This document shows, one piece after another, positions 1 through 6,915 of a DNA stretch of 8,749 nucleotides (position 1 is the first letter of the stretch; the number at the start of each line of letters is the position of its first letter). Below the pieces are notes generated by a model, which saw nothing but the letters and a program-made list of their open reading frames with translations, had not been told where the DNA came from and did not search any database. The position numbers were made by a program, and so were the translations under genes. The stretch spans positions 1 to 8,749 of the forward strand of contig CAMVNL010000064.1 of assembly GCA_947168785.1 (NCBI GenBank). Reading direction: 5' to 3'. This DNA is from an uncultured Clostridia bacterium. Its GTDB lineage: Bacteria > Bacillota > Clostridia > Oscillospirales > Acutalibacteraceae.

Positions 1-1
1 G

Positions 2-547
2 GACCCGGAGCCGGAATTGTCCGTGTTTTCCGCCATTGCAAACGGGGACGCCTGCAACATGGCGCGGCTCACCACCACCCTGCACTGCGGCACCCACGCG
101 GACGCTCCCCTGCACTTCGTGCCGGGCGGCGCGCCCATCAACGCCGCTTCGCCGGACCGGTTTATCGGCGAGTGTACCGTGATGGAGGTCCCGCCGGGAC
201 GCATCACCGGCGAGATCGTAGACCGCATTTTTCCCCGCCGCTGTGAGCGGCTGCTGCTGAAGAGCGGCGGCAAGGCTTACTTTGAAAAGACCGGCGCGGA
301 GGAGGCCGCCTATTACGGCTACCGCCTCATCGGCACCGACGCCAACTCCATCGGCGGCGCGGAGGACCAGATCGGCCCCCACCGGGCCATTTTAGGGGAA
401 AACATCGCGGTGCTGGAAAATCTCGATCTGAGCCAGGTCAAGCCCGGCAAGTATTTTCTCATCGCCGCCCCGGTGAAGATCCGCGGCGTAGAGGCCGCCC
501 CGGTGCGGGCGCTGCTCATTGACGGACATATTTTCTGGAGTAATTGA
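2..547 (+). CDS. Cyclase / kynurenine formamidase family metal-dependent hydrolase, 3' part (5' end outside window)
   Basis: The reading frame is open from the left edge (position 2) to TGA at 545-547, giving 181 visible codons; family members are usually about 200-220 residues, so roughly 25-35 N-terminal residues lie outside the window. The diagnostic metal-binding motif HxGTHxDxPxH is seen as HCGTHADAPLHF (about nt 83-118). Further family-like segments are ERLLLKSGG, the LIGTDANSIGG loop, VLENLDL and the closing PVKIRGVEAAPVRALLID. Known members (KynB-type formamidases, isatin hydrolase, other 'cyclases') bind Mn or Zn and hydrolyse amide or lactam bonds. The substrate here cannot be told: no tryptophan-degradation gene is visible. 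A TTG at 17 could be called as a start, but it sits inside conserved sequence with open frame upstream, so I treat the gene as truncated by the window edge. Confidence 0.85.
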   Translation, partial: DPEPELSVFSAIANGDACNMARLTTTLHCGTHADAPLHFVPGGAPINAASPDRFIGECTVMEVPPGRITGEIVDRIFPRRCERLLLKSGGKAYFEKTGAEEAAYYGYRLIGTDANSIGGAEDQIGPHRAILGENIAVLENLDLSQVKPGKYFLIAAPVKIRGVEAAPVRALLIDGHIFWSN

Positions 548-552
548 TTTCG

Positions 553-696
553 CGTAACACGGCGCATTGCGCCGTCTGACGCTTCCCCATGATAATCTAC
601 TTTCCCTTTCACCTGTCTGTTTTATTATTGTAATATTTTTCTGTTATCGATTCAATGAAACCGAACACGCCAGACGGCGCAATGCGCCGTGCTACG
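553..696. repeat. Inverted-repeat element built of two palindromic units (REP/BIME- or MITE-like)
   Basis: Two 29-base arms (553-581 and 668-696) are inverted copies of one another with two mismatches. Each arm contains its own 17-base palindrome, ACGGCGCATTGCGCCGT at 559-575 and its complement at 674-690, which can fold as a 7-bp stem with a 3-base loop. The 86 bases between the arms are AT-rich and contain no gene. Neither hairpin is followed by a T run, so they do not look like simple intrinsic terminators. The architecture resembles paired REP units or a small non-autonomous element; I see no convincing target-site duplication. Confidence 0.75.
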
Positions 697-711
697 TTAA
701 GTTGGTATATA
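628..711 (+). promoter_or_regulatory. Weak promoter candidates for pgk
   Basis: Two possibilities can be read. One is TTGTAA (628-633), a 17-base spacer and TTCAAT (651-656), lying inside the inverted-repeat element. The other is an extended -10-like TGGTATATA (703-711) just outside it, which would give a leader of about 20 bases before pgk. Neither matches consensus well, and transcription could also enter from upstream. Confidence 0.3.
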
Positions 712-739
712 AAATTTTCATATTAAAAGGAGACAACAC

Positions 740-1939
740 ATGAGTTCACTCAACAAAAAGACCATTGAAGACATCGCCGTAGCCGGCAAGCGCGTATTGG
801 TGCGCTGCGACTTCAACGTGAAGATGGAAGACGGCGTCATCACCAGCGACAAGCGCATCGTCGCTTCCCTGCCCACCATCAAGTACCTGCTGGGCCAGGG
901 CGCCCGCCTGATCCTCTGCTCCCACCTGGGCCGCCCGAAGGGCGCGTTCGATCCCCAGTTCTCCATGGCGCCCGTAGCGGCACGCCTGTCCGAGCTGCTG
1001 GGTCAGGAAGTCAAGCTGGCAAAAGACGTGGTCGGCGAGAGCGCGCAGGCACTCGCCGCCGAGCTGAAGGACGGCGAAGCCATGCTGCTGGAGAACGTCC
1101 GCTTTGAGCCCGGCGAGACCAAGAACGATCCCGAGCTTTCCAAGAAGTTCGCCGCGCTGGCCGAAATCTTCGTCAACGACGCCTTCGGTTCCGCCCACAG
1201 AGCCCACTGCTCCACCACCGGCGTGGCCGACTATCTGCCCTCCGCCGTGGGTTATCTGATCCAGAAGGAGATCAACTTCATGGGCAACGCCCTTGAAAAT
1301 CCTGTCAGACCCCTTGTCGCCATTCTGGGCGGCGCGAAGGTCTCCGACAAGATCGGCGTCATCAACAACCTGATCGAAAAGTGCGACAAGATCATCATCG
1401 GCGGCGGCATGGCCTACACCTTCTTCGCGGCCATGGGCAACAGTGTGGGCACCTCCCTGCTGGATAAAGAGAACATCGAGAACGCCAAGAACATGATGGC
1501 CCGCGCGAAGGAAAAAGGCGTGGACTTCCTGCTGCCCGTGGACAACGTCATCGGCCGCGAGTACAAGGAAGACACCACCTTCATGCGCATCTACTCCGAC
1601 TCCATCCCGGACGGCTGGATGGGCCTTGACATCGGCCCGGTCACCAGAGAGCTGTTCGCCAAGTCCCTTGTGGGCGCCGGCACCGTGATCTGGAACGGCC
1701 CCATGGGCGTCTCCGAATGGGAGAACTTTGCCGAGGGTACCATCGACGTGGCCAAGGCGGTTGCAGAAGCGACCGAGAACGGCGCCATCTCCGTCATCGG
1801 CGGCGGCGACTCCGCGGCGGCCATCAAGAAGCTGGGCTTCGAGAAGAAGATGAGCCACATCTCCACCGGCGGCGGCGCTTCCCTGGAATTCCTCGAGGGC
1901 AAGGACCTGCCCGGCATCGCCTGCATTGACGAGAAATAA
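740..1939 (+). CDS. pgk: Phosphoglycerate kinase
   Basis: This enzyme transfers the acyl phosphate of 1,3-bisphosphoglycerate to ADP, giving ATP and 3-phosphoglycerate in cytoplasmic glycolysis. The 399 residues match the usual bacterial length (about 390-400). The N-terminal substrate domain shows RCDFNV (22-27), R39 and SHLGRPKG, then ENVRF and NDAFGSAHRAH. The C-terminal nucleotide domain shows GGAKVSDK (K200), the WNGPMGV motif (318-324) and the GGGDSAAA phosphate loop (D357), then STGGGASLEFLEG. One small oddity is serine at 325, where GVFE is common (GVSE here); the following Glu326 is kept. The ATG is set by AAAGGAG at 726-732 with a 7-base gap. It is the first gene of the pgk-tpiA-gpmI cluster, but a repeat element separates it from tpiA. 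No gap gene is directly upstream. Confidence 0.98.
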   Translation: MSSLNKKTIEDIAVAGKRVLVRCDFNVKMEDGVITSDKRIVASLPTIKYLLGQGARLILCSHLGRPKGAFDPQFSMAPVAARLSELLGQEVKLAKDVVGESAQALAAELKDGEAMLLENVRFEPGETKNDPELSKKFAALAEIFVNDAFGSAHRAHCSTTGVADYLPSAVGYLIQKEINFMGNALENPVRPLVAILGGAKVSDKIGVINNLIEKCDKIIIGGGMAYTFFAAMGNSVGTSLLDKENIENAKNMMARAKEKGVDFLLPVDNVIGREYKEDTTFMRIYSDSIPDGWMGLDIGPVTRELFAKSLVGAGTVIWNGPMGVSEWENFAEGTIDVAKAVAEATENGAISVIGGGDSAAAIKKLGFEKKMSHISTGGGASLEFLEGKDLPGIACIDEK

Positions 1940-1962
1940 TCGTAGCACGCTGCCTCAGCAAC

Positions 1963-2075
1963 GTTAAAAAGTTAAAAGTTGAAAGTGAAAAGTTAAAATT
2001 CGGGCCTGCGGCGCGATTATAATAGGTAAGGGCGAAGCCCTTCCGCCTTTCAACTTTCAACTTTTAACTTTCAAC
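1963..2075. repeat. Heptanucleotide-repeat element with inverted arms, between pgk and tpiA
   Basis: The left arm (1963-1998) is a run of GTTAAAA/GTTGAAA/GTGAAAA units with 7-base periodicity (first step 8). The right arm (2048-2075) is four units, TTTCAAC, TTTCAAC, TTTTAAC, TTTCAAC. The arms are inverted: 1968-1985 is the exact reverse complement of 2054-2071 (18 bases). The roughly 50-base core carries a small hairpin (AAGGGC 2028-2033, GCCCTT 2037-2042) and a perfect TATAAT (2018-2023) without a convincing -35. No coding capacity is seen. It occupies nearly the whole pgk-tpiA gap, so it may affect cotranscription of the two genes; the long AT-only stem is unlike a standard terminator. Confidence 0.75.
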
Positions 2076-2116
2076 TCTTTTGAAAAAACATCTATATCAT
2101 AAAGGAGAATCGTCCA

Positions 2117-2884
2117 ATGAATAAATCCCTTCGCAAAGCCGTCATCGCCGGCAACTGGAAAATGAACAAGACCCCCGCCGAGGCGGCGGCCCTCATCAAC
2201 GAAATGAAGCCCCTCGTGGCGGACGCGGACTGCGACGTGGTCCTCTGCGTGCCCTACGTGGACATCCCCGCCGCGCTGGAAGCGGCCAAGGGCTCCAACA
2301 TCAAGATCGGCGCGGAAAACGTTCACTTCAAGGCCTCCGGCGCTTACACCGGCGAGATCTCCGCGGAGATGCTCACCGCCCTGGGCGTGGAATACGTGGT
2401 CATCGGCCACTCCGAGCGCCGTCAGTATTTCGGCGAGACCGACCAGACCGTGAACCTGCGCTCCCTGGCCGCCCTCAACGCGGGCCTGAAAGCCATCATC
2501 TGCGTGGGCGAGACGCTGGAACAGCGTGAGCTGGGCTACACCGAGACCCTGCTGAAGTACCAGACCAAGATGGCCCTGACGAACGTCACCGCCGAGCAGC
2601 TCAAGAACGTCATCATCGCCTATGAGCCCGTGTGGGCCATCGGCACCGGCGTGACCGCCACCGACGACCAGGCCAACGAAGGCAACTGCTATGTACGGCA
2701 GGCCATCGCGGAGGCCTACGGCGCGGACGTGGCCGAGACCGTGACCGTCCAGTACGGCGGCTCCATGAACGCCAAGAACGCGGAAGGCCTTCTTTCCAAA
2801 GAGCATGTGGACGGCGGCCTGATCGGCGGCGCGTCCCTGAAAGCGGCGGATTTCTCCGTCATCGTAAAGGCGGCGTCCAAATAA
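2117..2884 (+). CDS. tpiA: Triose-phosphate isomerase
   Basis: It interconverts dihydroxyacetone phosphate and glyceraldehyde 3-phosphate as a TIM-barrel enzyme, normally a dimer, in the cytoplasm. The 255 residues are the usual bacterial length. Catalytic residues are all present: N13 and K15 in GNWKMNK, H98 in VIGHSERR, and E170 in AYEPVWAIGTG, whose last part is the mobile phosphate-gripping loop 6. The YGGS phosphate-binding motif is at 213-216 and the GGLIGGASL segment is near the C-terminus. The ATG is preceded by AAAGGAG (2101-2107) with a 9-base gap. Its stop codon (2882-2884) overlaps the start of gpmI by one base, so the two are almost certainly cotranscribed and translationally coupled. 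Confidence 0.98.
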   Translation: MNKSLRKAVIAGNWKMNKTPAEAAALINEMKPLVADADCDVVLCVPYVDIPAALEAAKGSNIKIGAENVHFKASGAYTGEISAEMLTALGVEYVVIGHSERRQYFGETDQTVNLRSLAALNAGLKAIICVGETLEQRELGYTETLLKYQTKMALTNVTAEQLKNVIIAYEPVWAIGTGVTATDDQANEGNCYVRQAIAEAYGADVAETVTVQYGGSMNAKNAEGLLSKEHVDGGLIGGASLKAADFSVIVKAASK

Positions 2885-4398
2885 TGAAAAAACCGGTTGT
2901 TTTATGTATCATGGATGGGTTCGGCATCCGCGAGAGCGCCGAGGGCAACGCCATCAAGGCGGCCAACACCCCCCATCTGACAAAATATTTCACCGAGTGC
3001 CCCTTCACCACCATCGGCGCTTCCGGCCTGGATGTGGGGCTGCCGGACGGCCAGATGGGCAACAGCGAGGTGGGCCACACCAACATCGGCGCGGGCCGCG
3101 TGGTGTATCAGATGCTGGTGAAGATCAGCAAGTCCATTCAGGACGGCGACTTCTTCCAGATCCCGGCGCTGAATGAGGCCATGGACAACTGCCTGAAAAA
3201 CAACAGTGCCCTGCACCTGATGGGCCTGCTCTCCGACGGCGGCGTGCACAGCCACATCGAGCACCTGTTCGGCCTGCTGGAAATGGCCAAGCAGAAGGGC
3301 CTGACCAAGGTCTATATCCACTGCATCATGGACGGCAGAGACGTTTCCGTCACCAGCGGCAAGGGCTTCGTGGCGGACGTGGAAAAGAAGTGCGCCGAGC
3401 TGGGCGTGGGCAAGATCGCCTGCATCTCCGGCCGCTACTACGCCATGGACCGTGACTTCGCCTGGGACCGTGTGGAAAAAGCCTACGCCGCTTTCGTCTA
3501 CGGCGAGGGCATTCAGGACAGCGACGCCGTGGGCTCCATGCAGCGCAGCTACGACAAGGGCGTGACGGACGAGTTCATCGTGCCCACCGTGGTGGACAAA
3601 GAGGGAACCATCAAGGCCAACGATTCCGTGGTGTTCTTCAACTTCCGCCCCGACCGTGCGCGGCAGATCACCCGCACCTTCGTGGACCCGGATTTCAACG
3701 GCTTCGAGCGCAGGAATGGCTTCTTCCCGCTGACCTACGTTTGCATGACCCAGTATGACGAATCCATGCCCAACGTCTCCGTGGCTTTCCCGCCCGAGGA
3801 GCTGAAAAACACCTTCGGCGAGTTTTTGCAGGACAACGGCAAGACCCAGCTGCGCATCGCCGAGACGGAGAAGTACGCCCACGTGACCTTCTTCTTCAAC
3901 GGCGGCGAGGAAAAGACCTTTAAGGGCGAGGACCGGATCCTGATCCAGTCCCCCGACGTGCCCACCTTCGACCTCAAGCCCGAGATGAGCGCCTATGAGG
4001 TCTGCGACGCGGTGTGCGAGAAGATCACCTCCGGCGCATACGACGCGGTGATCCTCAACTTCGCCAACTGCGACATGGTGGGTCACACCGGCGTGTTCGA
4101 CGCGGCGGTAAAGGCCGTAGAGGCTGTGGACGAGTGTGTGGGCAGAGTGGTGGACGCCACCCTCTCCATGGGCGGCGTGACCTTCATCACCGCCGACCAC
4201 GGCAACGCCGACAAGATGATCGGCGACGACGGCAAGCCCTTCACCCCCCACACCACCAATCCGGTGCCCTTCTGCGTGGTGGGCTACCCCTGCGAGCTGA
4301 AGGACGGCGGCCGCCTGGCGGACATCTGCCCGACCATGCTGAAGGTCATGGGACTCCCCCAGCCCGCCGAAATGACCGGCAAATGCCTGATAAAATGA
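2884..4398 (+). CDS. gpmI: 2,3-bisphosphoglycerate-independent phosphoglycerate mutase (iPGM)
   Basis: It isomerises 3-phosphoglycerate to 2-phosphoglycerate through a phosphoserine intermediate and belongs to the Mn-dependent alkaline-phosphatase superfamily. The 504 residues match the family (about 505-515). Visible active-site elements are D11 (MDGFG), the nucleophile S61 in QMGNSEVGHTN, H122 (GGVHSHIEH), D150/R152/D153 (MDGRD), R184 (SGRYYAMDRD), R255 and R258 (NFRPDRARQ), K330 (ETEKYAHVT), D397 and H401 (NCDMVGHTG), D438/H439 (TADHGNAD) and H456. The ATG at 2884 shares its A with the TAA of tpiA and has only a weak upstream GTAAAGG, fitting translational coupling. The same frame stays open upstream through tpiA, but that extension is out of frame with tpiA and unlike the family. 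An intrinsic terminator follows at 4431-4467, so this ends the operon. Confidence 0.98.
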   Translation: MKKPVVLCIMDGFGIRESAEGNAIKAANTPHLTKYFTECPFTTIGASGLDVGLPDGQMGNSEVGHTNIGAGRVVYQMLVKISKSIQDGDFFQIPALNEAMDNCLKNNSALHLMGLLSDGGVHSHIEHLFGLLEMAKQKGLTKVYIHCIMDGRDVSVTSGKGFVADVEKKCAELGVGKIACISGRYYAMDRDFAWDRVEKAYAAFVYGEGIQDSDAVGSMQRSYDKGVTDEFIVPTVVDKEGTIKANDSVVFFNFRPDRARQITRTFVDPDFNGFERRNGFFPLTYVCMTQYDESMPNVSVAFPPEELKNTFGEFLQDNGKTQLRIAETEKYAHVTFFFNGGEEKTFKGEDRILIQSPDVPTFDLKPEMSAYEVCDAVCEKITSGAYDAVILNFANCDMVGHTGVFDAAVKAVEAVDECVGRVVDATLSMGGVTFITADHGNADKMIGDDGKPFTPHTTNPVPFCVVGYPCELKDGGRLADICPTMLKVMGLPQPAEMTGKCLIK

Positions 4399-4544
4399 GC
4401 AATTAGCAACGTGCAATTTGCAATGAAAAAGAACGCCGTGGTTTTTGTCCCGCGGCGTTCCTTTTTTGTTTCCGCCAATCGTACCAGTCAGGGTCCGTTT
4501 TCACCATCAGAGGCCGGTTGCCGGATTGACGATTGACAGTTGTT
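4399..4544. repeat. Degenerate 7-base-spaced repeats flanking the gpmI terminator
   Basis: Directly after the gpmI stop are four heptads, GCAATTA, GCAACGT, GCAATTT, GCAATGA (4399-4426). On the far side of the terminator are GATTGAC, GATTGAC, AGTTGTT (4524-4544), which in reverse complement give the same CAA-every-7-bases pattern. The right arm touches the fucosidase promoter. The layout (heptads, hairpin core, inverted heptads) resembles the element between pgk and tpiA, though base identity is lower and arm polarity is opposite. Confidence 0.45.
4431..4467 (+). terminator. Strong intrinsic terminator after gpmI
   Basis: An 11-bp stem, GAACGCCGTGG (4431-4441) with CCGCGGCGTTC (4450-4460) and one G-U pair, encloses an 8-base loop. 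It is followed by C and six Ts (4462-4467) and preceded by five As (4426-4430), so it could also act on minus-strand transcripts. It ends the pgk-tpiA-gpmI unit. Confidence 0.9.
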
Positions 4545-4568
4545 TTTTCCCTCCGGGGCGTATATAAT
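4540..4568 (+). promoter_or_regulatory. Sigma-A-type promoter for the fucosidase gene
   Basis: TTGTTT (4540-4545), a 17-base spacer and a perfect TATAAT (4563-4568) stand 34 bases before the GTG start. A TTGACA at 4533-4538 also exists but is 24 bases from the -10, too far to pair with it. It lies downstream of the gpmI terminator, so the gene appears to be independently transcribed. Confidence 0.6.
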
Positions 4569-4602
4569 ATTCATACAAAAAAAAGCAAAGGAGTGTCTGA
4601 CC

Positions 4603-5886
4603 GTGCATTATCTTTCTAAAGCTGAATATGAAGCGGCGATCGCCGCGACGCGTGACGAGCGCATGAAATGGTGGCGCGAGGCGCGGTTCGGGATGTTCGT
4701 CCATTTTGGGTTATACGCGCTGCTCGGACGGCAGGAATGGGTGATGGCCAACGAAAACATTTCGCCGGAGGAATATGAAAAGCTGGCGGACCGCTTTCAG
4801 CCGAAGCCCGGCGCGCCCCGCGAATGGGCAAAGCTCGCCAAGGCCGCGGGCTGCAAATATATGGTGCTGACCACCCGCCACCACGAGGGCTTCTCCCTGT
4901 GGGATTCCAAGGTCAACCCGTTCAACAGCGTCAACTATGGGCCGCACCGCGATATCGTGCGGGAGTTTGTGGACGCCTGCCGGGAATTTGACCTCGGCGT
5001 GGGGCTCTATTCCTCCGTAACCGATTGGCGCCACCCCGATTGCCGGGACTGCGCCACCGATCCGGACGCACGGCGGCGCTATAATGATTATCTGACCGCG
5101 CTCAACGCCGAACTGCTGACCAACTACGGCAAGATCGACATTCTCTGGTATGATATGGCGTGGCCGCTGGAAAGCTACGAAGGCTGGGATTCGCTGCGCC
5201 GCAACCAGTATCTGCGCTCGCTGCAGCCGGGTATCATCATCAACAACCGTTCCCGGCTGGACGAGGATTTCGGCACGCCGGAGGGGGAGATCCGTTCCAT
5301 GGACCGCGACTGGGAGGCCTGCATGACCTTCAACGACCTGAGCTGGGGGTACATCGATTCCGCCCAGGCGGCGCCTTACAGCTATAACGCGCAGCGCATC
5401 CTGCGGATGCTGTGGCGTGTGACGGGCAGCTGCGGCAATCTGCTGCTCAATATCGGTCCCGCGCCGGACGGCTCGGTTCCCGCCGAAGCGGTCGAACCGC
5501 TCACGCAGGTGGGCCGCTGGCTTTCCGCCAACGGCGACGCGGTGTACGGGCAGGTTTCCCCGGCGGTCGGGGAATTCAGCGTGCGCAGCACCACCCGCAA
5601 GGGTAACCGCGTCTTCGTGTGGAACTGGATCTGGCCGGACAACGGGGAATTCACCGTGGGCGGCTATTACACGAAGCTGCTTTCGGCGCGGCTGCCCGCC
5701 ACCGGGGAAGAGCTGCCCTTTACGCAGGATGCGGCCCGCATCACGGTGAAAGGTCTGCCCGCCCGTTCCCCCGATCCCGTCTGCAACGTCGGCGTCGTGG
5801 AACTGATTTTTGAGACGGAACCGAAGCAGGACCGGGGCAACCTGTTCCCGCAGCTTTGGGGCGGCGACAGGCGGCTGACAGTTTGA
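4603..5886 (+). CDS. Alpha-L-fucosidase, glycoside hydrolase family GH29, cytoplasmic
   Basis: Retaining alpha-L-fucosidases release terminal fucose from glycans such as mucin or milk oligosaccharides. The 427-residue protein has the GH29 catalytic barrel: RMKWWREARFGMFVHFGLYALLG (H35), LTTRHHEGFSLWDS (H93, H94), GLYSSVTDW, and IDILWYDMAWP, where D184 is the expected nucleophile. A TPEGE...DWEACMTFNDLSWGY block follows; the acid/base is probably E227 or E238 (inference). NLLLNIGPAPDG closes the barrel, and a beta-sandwich C-terminal domain begins near residue 315. No signal peptide or membrane segment is seen, so fucosylated sugars would have to be imported first. The GTG at 4603 is chosen because AAAGGAG (4587-4593) stands 9 bases before it and homology begins there; the open frame back to 4540 runs through the promoter. 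No transporter or fucose-utilisation gene is adjacent. Confidence 0.92.
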   Translation: MHYLSKAEYEAAIAATRDERMKWWREARFGMFVHFGLYALLGRQEWVMANENISPEEYEKLADRFQPKPGAPREWAKLAKAAGCKYMVLTTRHHEGFSLWDSKVNPFNSVNYGPHRDIVREFVDACREFDLGVGLYSSVTDWRHPDCRDCATDPDARRRYNDYLTALNAELLTNYGKIDILWYDMAWPLESYEGWDSLRRNQYLRSLQPGIIINNRSRLDEDFGTPEGEIRSMDRDWEACMTFNDLSWGYIDSAQAAPYSYNAQRILRMLWRVTGSCGNLLLNIGPAPDGSVPAEAVEPLTQVGRWLSANGDAVYGQVSPAVGEFSVRSTTRKGNRVFVWNWIWPDNGEFTVGGYYTKLLSARLPATGEELPFTQDAARITVKGLPARSPDPVCNVGVVELIFETEPKQDRGNLFPQLWGGDRRLTV

Positions 5887-5897
5887 CGGACTATCGC

Positions 5898-5936
5898 AAA
5901 AAGAACGATCCTCCATCAAGGAGCCGTCCTGATCGT
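5898..5936 (-). terminator. Intrinsic terminator of the DUF4097 gene
   Basis: Read on the minus strand, ACGATC (5936-5931) pairs with GATCGT (5910-5905) and CTCC (5923-5920) with GGAG (5914-5911) around a 5-base loop, with 7 unpaired bases on one side. Five Ts follow after TC. It begins two bases after the DUF4097 stop codon. The fucosidase stop at 5884-5886 lies just beyond it, so the hairpin may also slow convergent transcription. Confidence 0.65.
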
Positions 5937-5938
5937 CC

Positions 5939-6895
5939 TCAGACTCCCTCCGTACTGACGCGTACCACGCCGAAGCCGCCGGTGAGTTCCACCCGGTTGG
6001 GGCCGCTGCCGAAGGAGGCGCTGCGGGATCGCCGGACGCCGTTGTAATAGCAAACGCCGAGGCTCATGTCGAAAGAAACGGTATAGCCGCTCTGTATACC
6101 ATAGAGCAGCACGTCCACCTCGCCCATGGAGGCGTTGATGCGGCTTTTCCCTGTCAGCGCCGCTTTGATCTGCGTGGCGCCCGCGCCGCAGTGGAGCGAG
6201 AGACCGTTGATCAGGCTGTTGCCGACGGACAGGGCGCCCGCGCCGCACCGGATGTCGGCGGATTCGGTGACGATAAGCCCGTTCAGCGTGGCGTTTCCCG
6301 CGCCGCACTCCAGCGTCAGCTCCTTTGTTTCCAGCGTCATAATAAGCAGCTTCCCCGCGCCAAGCGCCACGTTCACGGCATCAAAGGCGCAGTTTTCCGG
6401 CACGGTGACGGTCACGTCAAAGCGATTGCGCTCGTTGAATTGGAAGCCGTTCTCCGCGTTGCGGATCGACAGCACTTCCCCCGTGTCTTCCACCTGTATC
6501 GCAGAGGAATCATATTTCACGTTGAAGAACAGCCCCGTTTCTATTGTCAGGCTGCCGTTGATCATATTGACTTCCAGTATGCGGGGCAATGCGGCAGCGG
6601 CAGGAGGCGGCGCCGTCGTCTGCGCTGCAGGGGGTTCGGTCGTTTCTGCGGCGAAGCCGGTCACAGCGTCCGGCAGCGCAGCGGCTTCCTCCGTACCGAC
6701 AACAGCAGCCCTGTGCCGGTTGGCGCTGATGATGGTATCATATACGGAATCCCTGACGACCAAAAACGCGACGTTGGCCATCACGATCAGAACTCCCGCG
6801 CCGATCCAGAGGAGAATCCTTTTTACAGGCTGATTCGATCCGTTCAATTCGTCAGACCTCACTTTCCCAAAGACAAAAGCGCCGGGAGGAGTCAT
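5939..6895 (-). CDS. Membrane-anchored DUF4097-type beta-repeat protein (LiaG-like)
   Basis: The 318-residue frame has a short N-terminus, one hydrophobic segment (residues 27-48), a Pro/Thr/Ala-rich linker (about 82-104) and a beta-strand-repeat domain (about 105-318). The repeat part has GAG motifs at roughly 20-residue steps, three of them as CGAG with Cys at 197, 217 and 236, followed by a GEVDVLLYG region. This is the look of DUF4097 proteins, which include LiaG of the Bacillus envelope-stress lia operon. The anchor segment predicts the repeat domain outside the cell. Its molecular role is unknown. The start is uncertain: the ATG at 6895 sits in the loop of a strong hairpin with a Shine-Dalgarno match only one base away. 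In-frame alternatives are GTG at 6862 and, my preference, TTG at 6847 (302 residues) preceded by GAGG with a 9-base gap. It lies downstream of a two-component system and a small peptide gene on the same strand. Confidence 0.8.
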   Translation of the reverse strand: MTPPGAFVFGKVRSDELNGSNQPVKRILLWIGAGVLIVMANVAFLVVRDSVYDTIISANRHRAAVVGTEEAAALPDAVTGFAAETTEPPAAQTTAPPPAAAALPRILEVNMINGSLTIETGLFFNVKYDSSAIQVEDTGEVLSIRNAENGFQFNERNRFDVTVTVPENCAFDAVNVALGAGKLLIMTLETKELTLECGAGNATLNGLIVTESADIRCGAGALSVGNSLINGLSLHCGAGATQIKAALTGKSRINASMGEVDVLLYGIQSGYTVSFDMSLGVCYYNGVRRSRSASFGSGPNRVELTGGFGVVRVSTEGV

Positions 6896-6908
6896 TCCTC
6901 CGCGGCAC
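6875..6908 (-). terminator. Strong hairpin plus T-rich tract between the small peptide gene and the DUF4097 gene (terminator or attenuator)
   Basis: On the minus strand GTGCCGCGGAGGA (6908-6896) pairs with TCCTCCCGGCGC (6890-6879): 12 base pairs with one G-U and one bulged C, and a 5-base loop. TTTTGTCTTT follows directly. The stop codon of the 20-residue peptide ends 7 bases before the stem. The hairpin covers the first ATG of the DUF4097 frame, and no space for another promoter exists before that gene's downstream starts, so the DUF4097 gene probably depends on read-through. Confidence 0.75.
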
Positions 6909-6915
6909 TTTCATT

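Noticed and set aside
746..1948. 400-codon open frame antisense to pgk, and similar long antisense frames at 2057-2806, 2902-4416 and 4711-5919
   Set aside because: They mirror real genes in GC-rich codon use, have low-complexity Val/Ala/Gly/His-rich translations and match no family. The sense strands carry complete catalytic motifs.
1963..2075. CRISPR-like array reading of the heptad repeats
   Set aside because: Units are only 7 bases with no spacers, and the two arms are inverted to each other; no cas gene is present.
2632..2883. Upstream extension of the gpmI frame to a 588-residue protein
   Set aside because: The extension is tpiA read in another frame and is Arg/Gly-rich nonsense. The ATG at 2884 fits the family length and couples to the tpiA stop.
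4533..4538. Consensus TTGACA as -35 of the fucosidase promoter
   Set aside because: It is 24 bases from the TATAAT, too far for normal pairing; it is better seen as part of the GATTGAC heptads. TTGTTT at 4540 has 17-base spacing.
6852..6914. Second 20-residue minus-strand frame starting just after the peptide stop (ATG at 6914)
   Set aside because: It runs straight through the terminator hairpin and has no ribosome site. Its stop lies close to the TTG at 6847, so coupling is imaginable, but the sequence gives no positive support.
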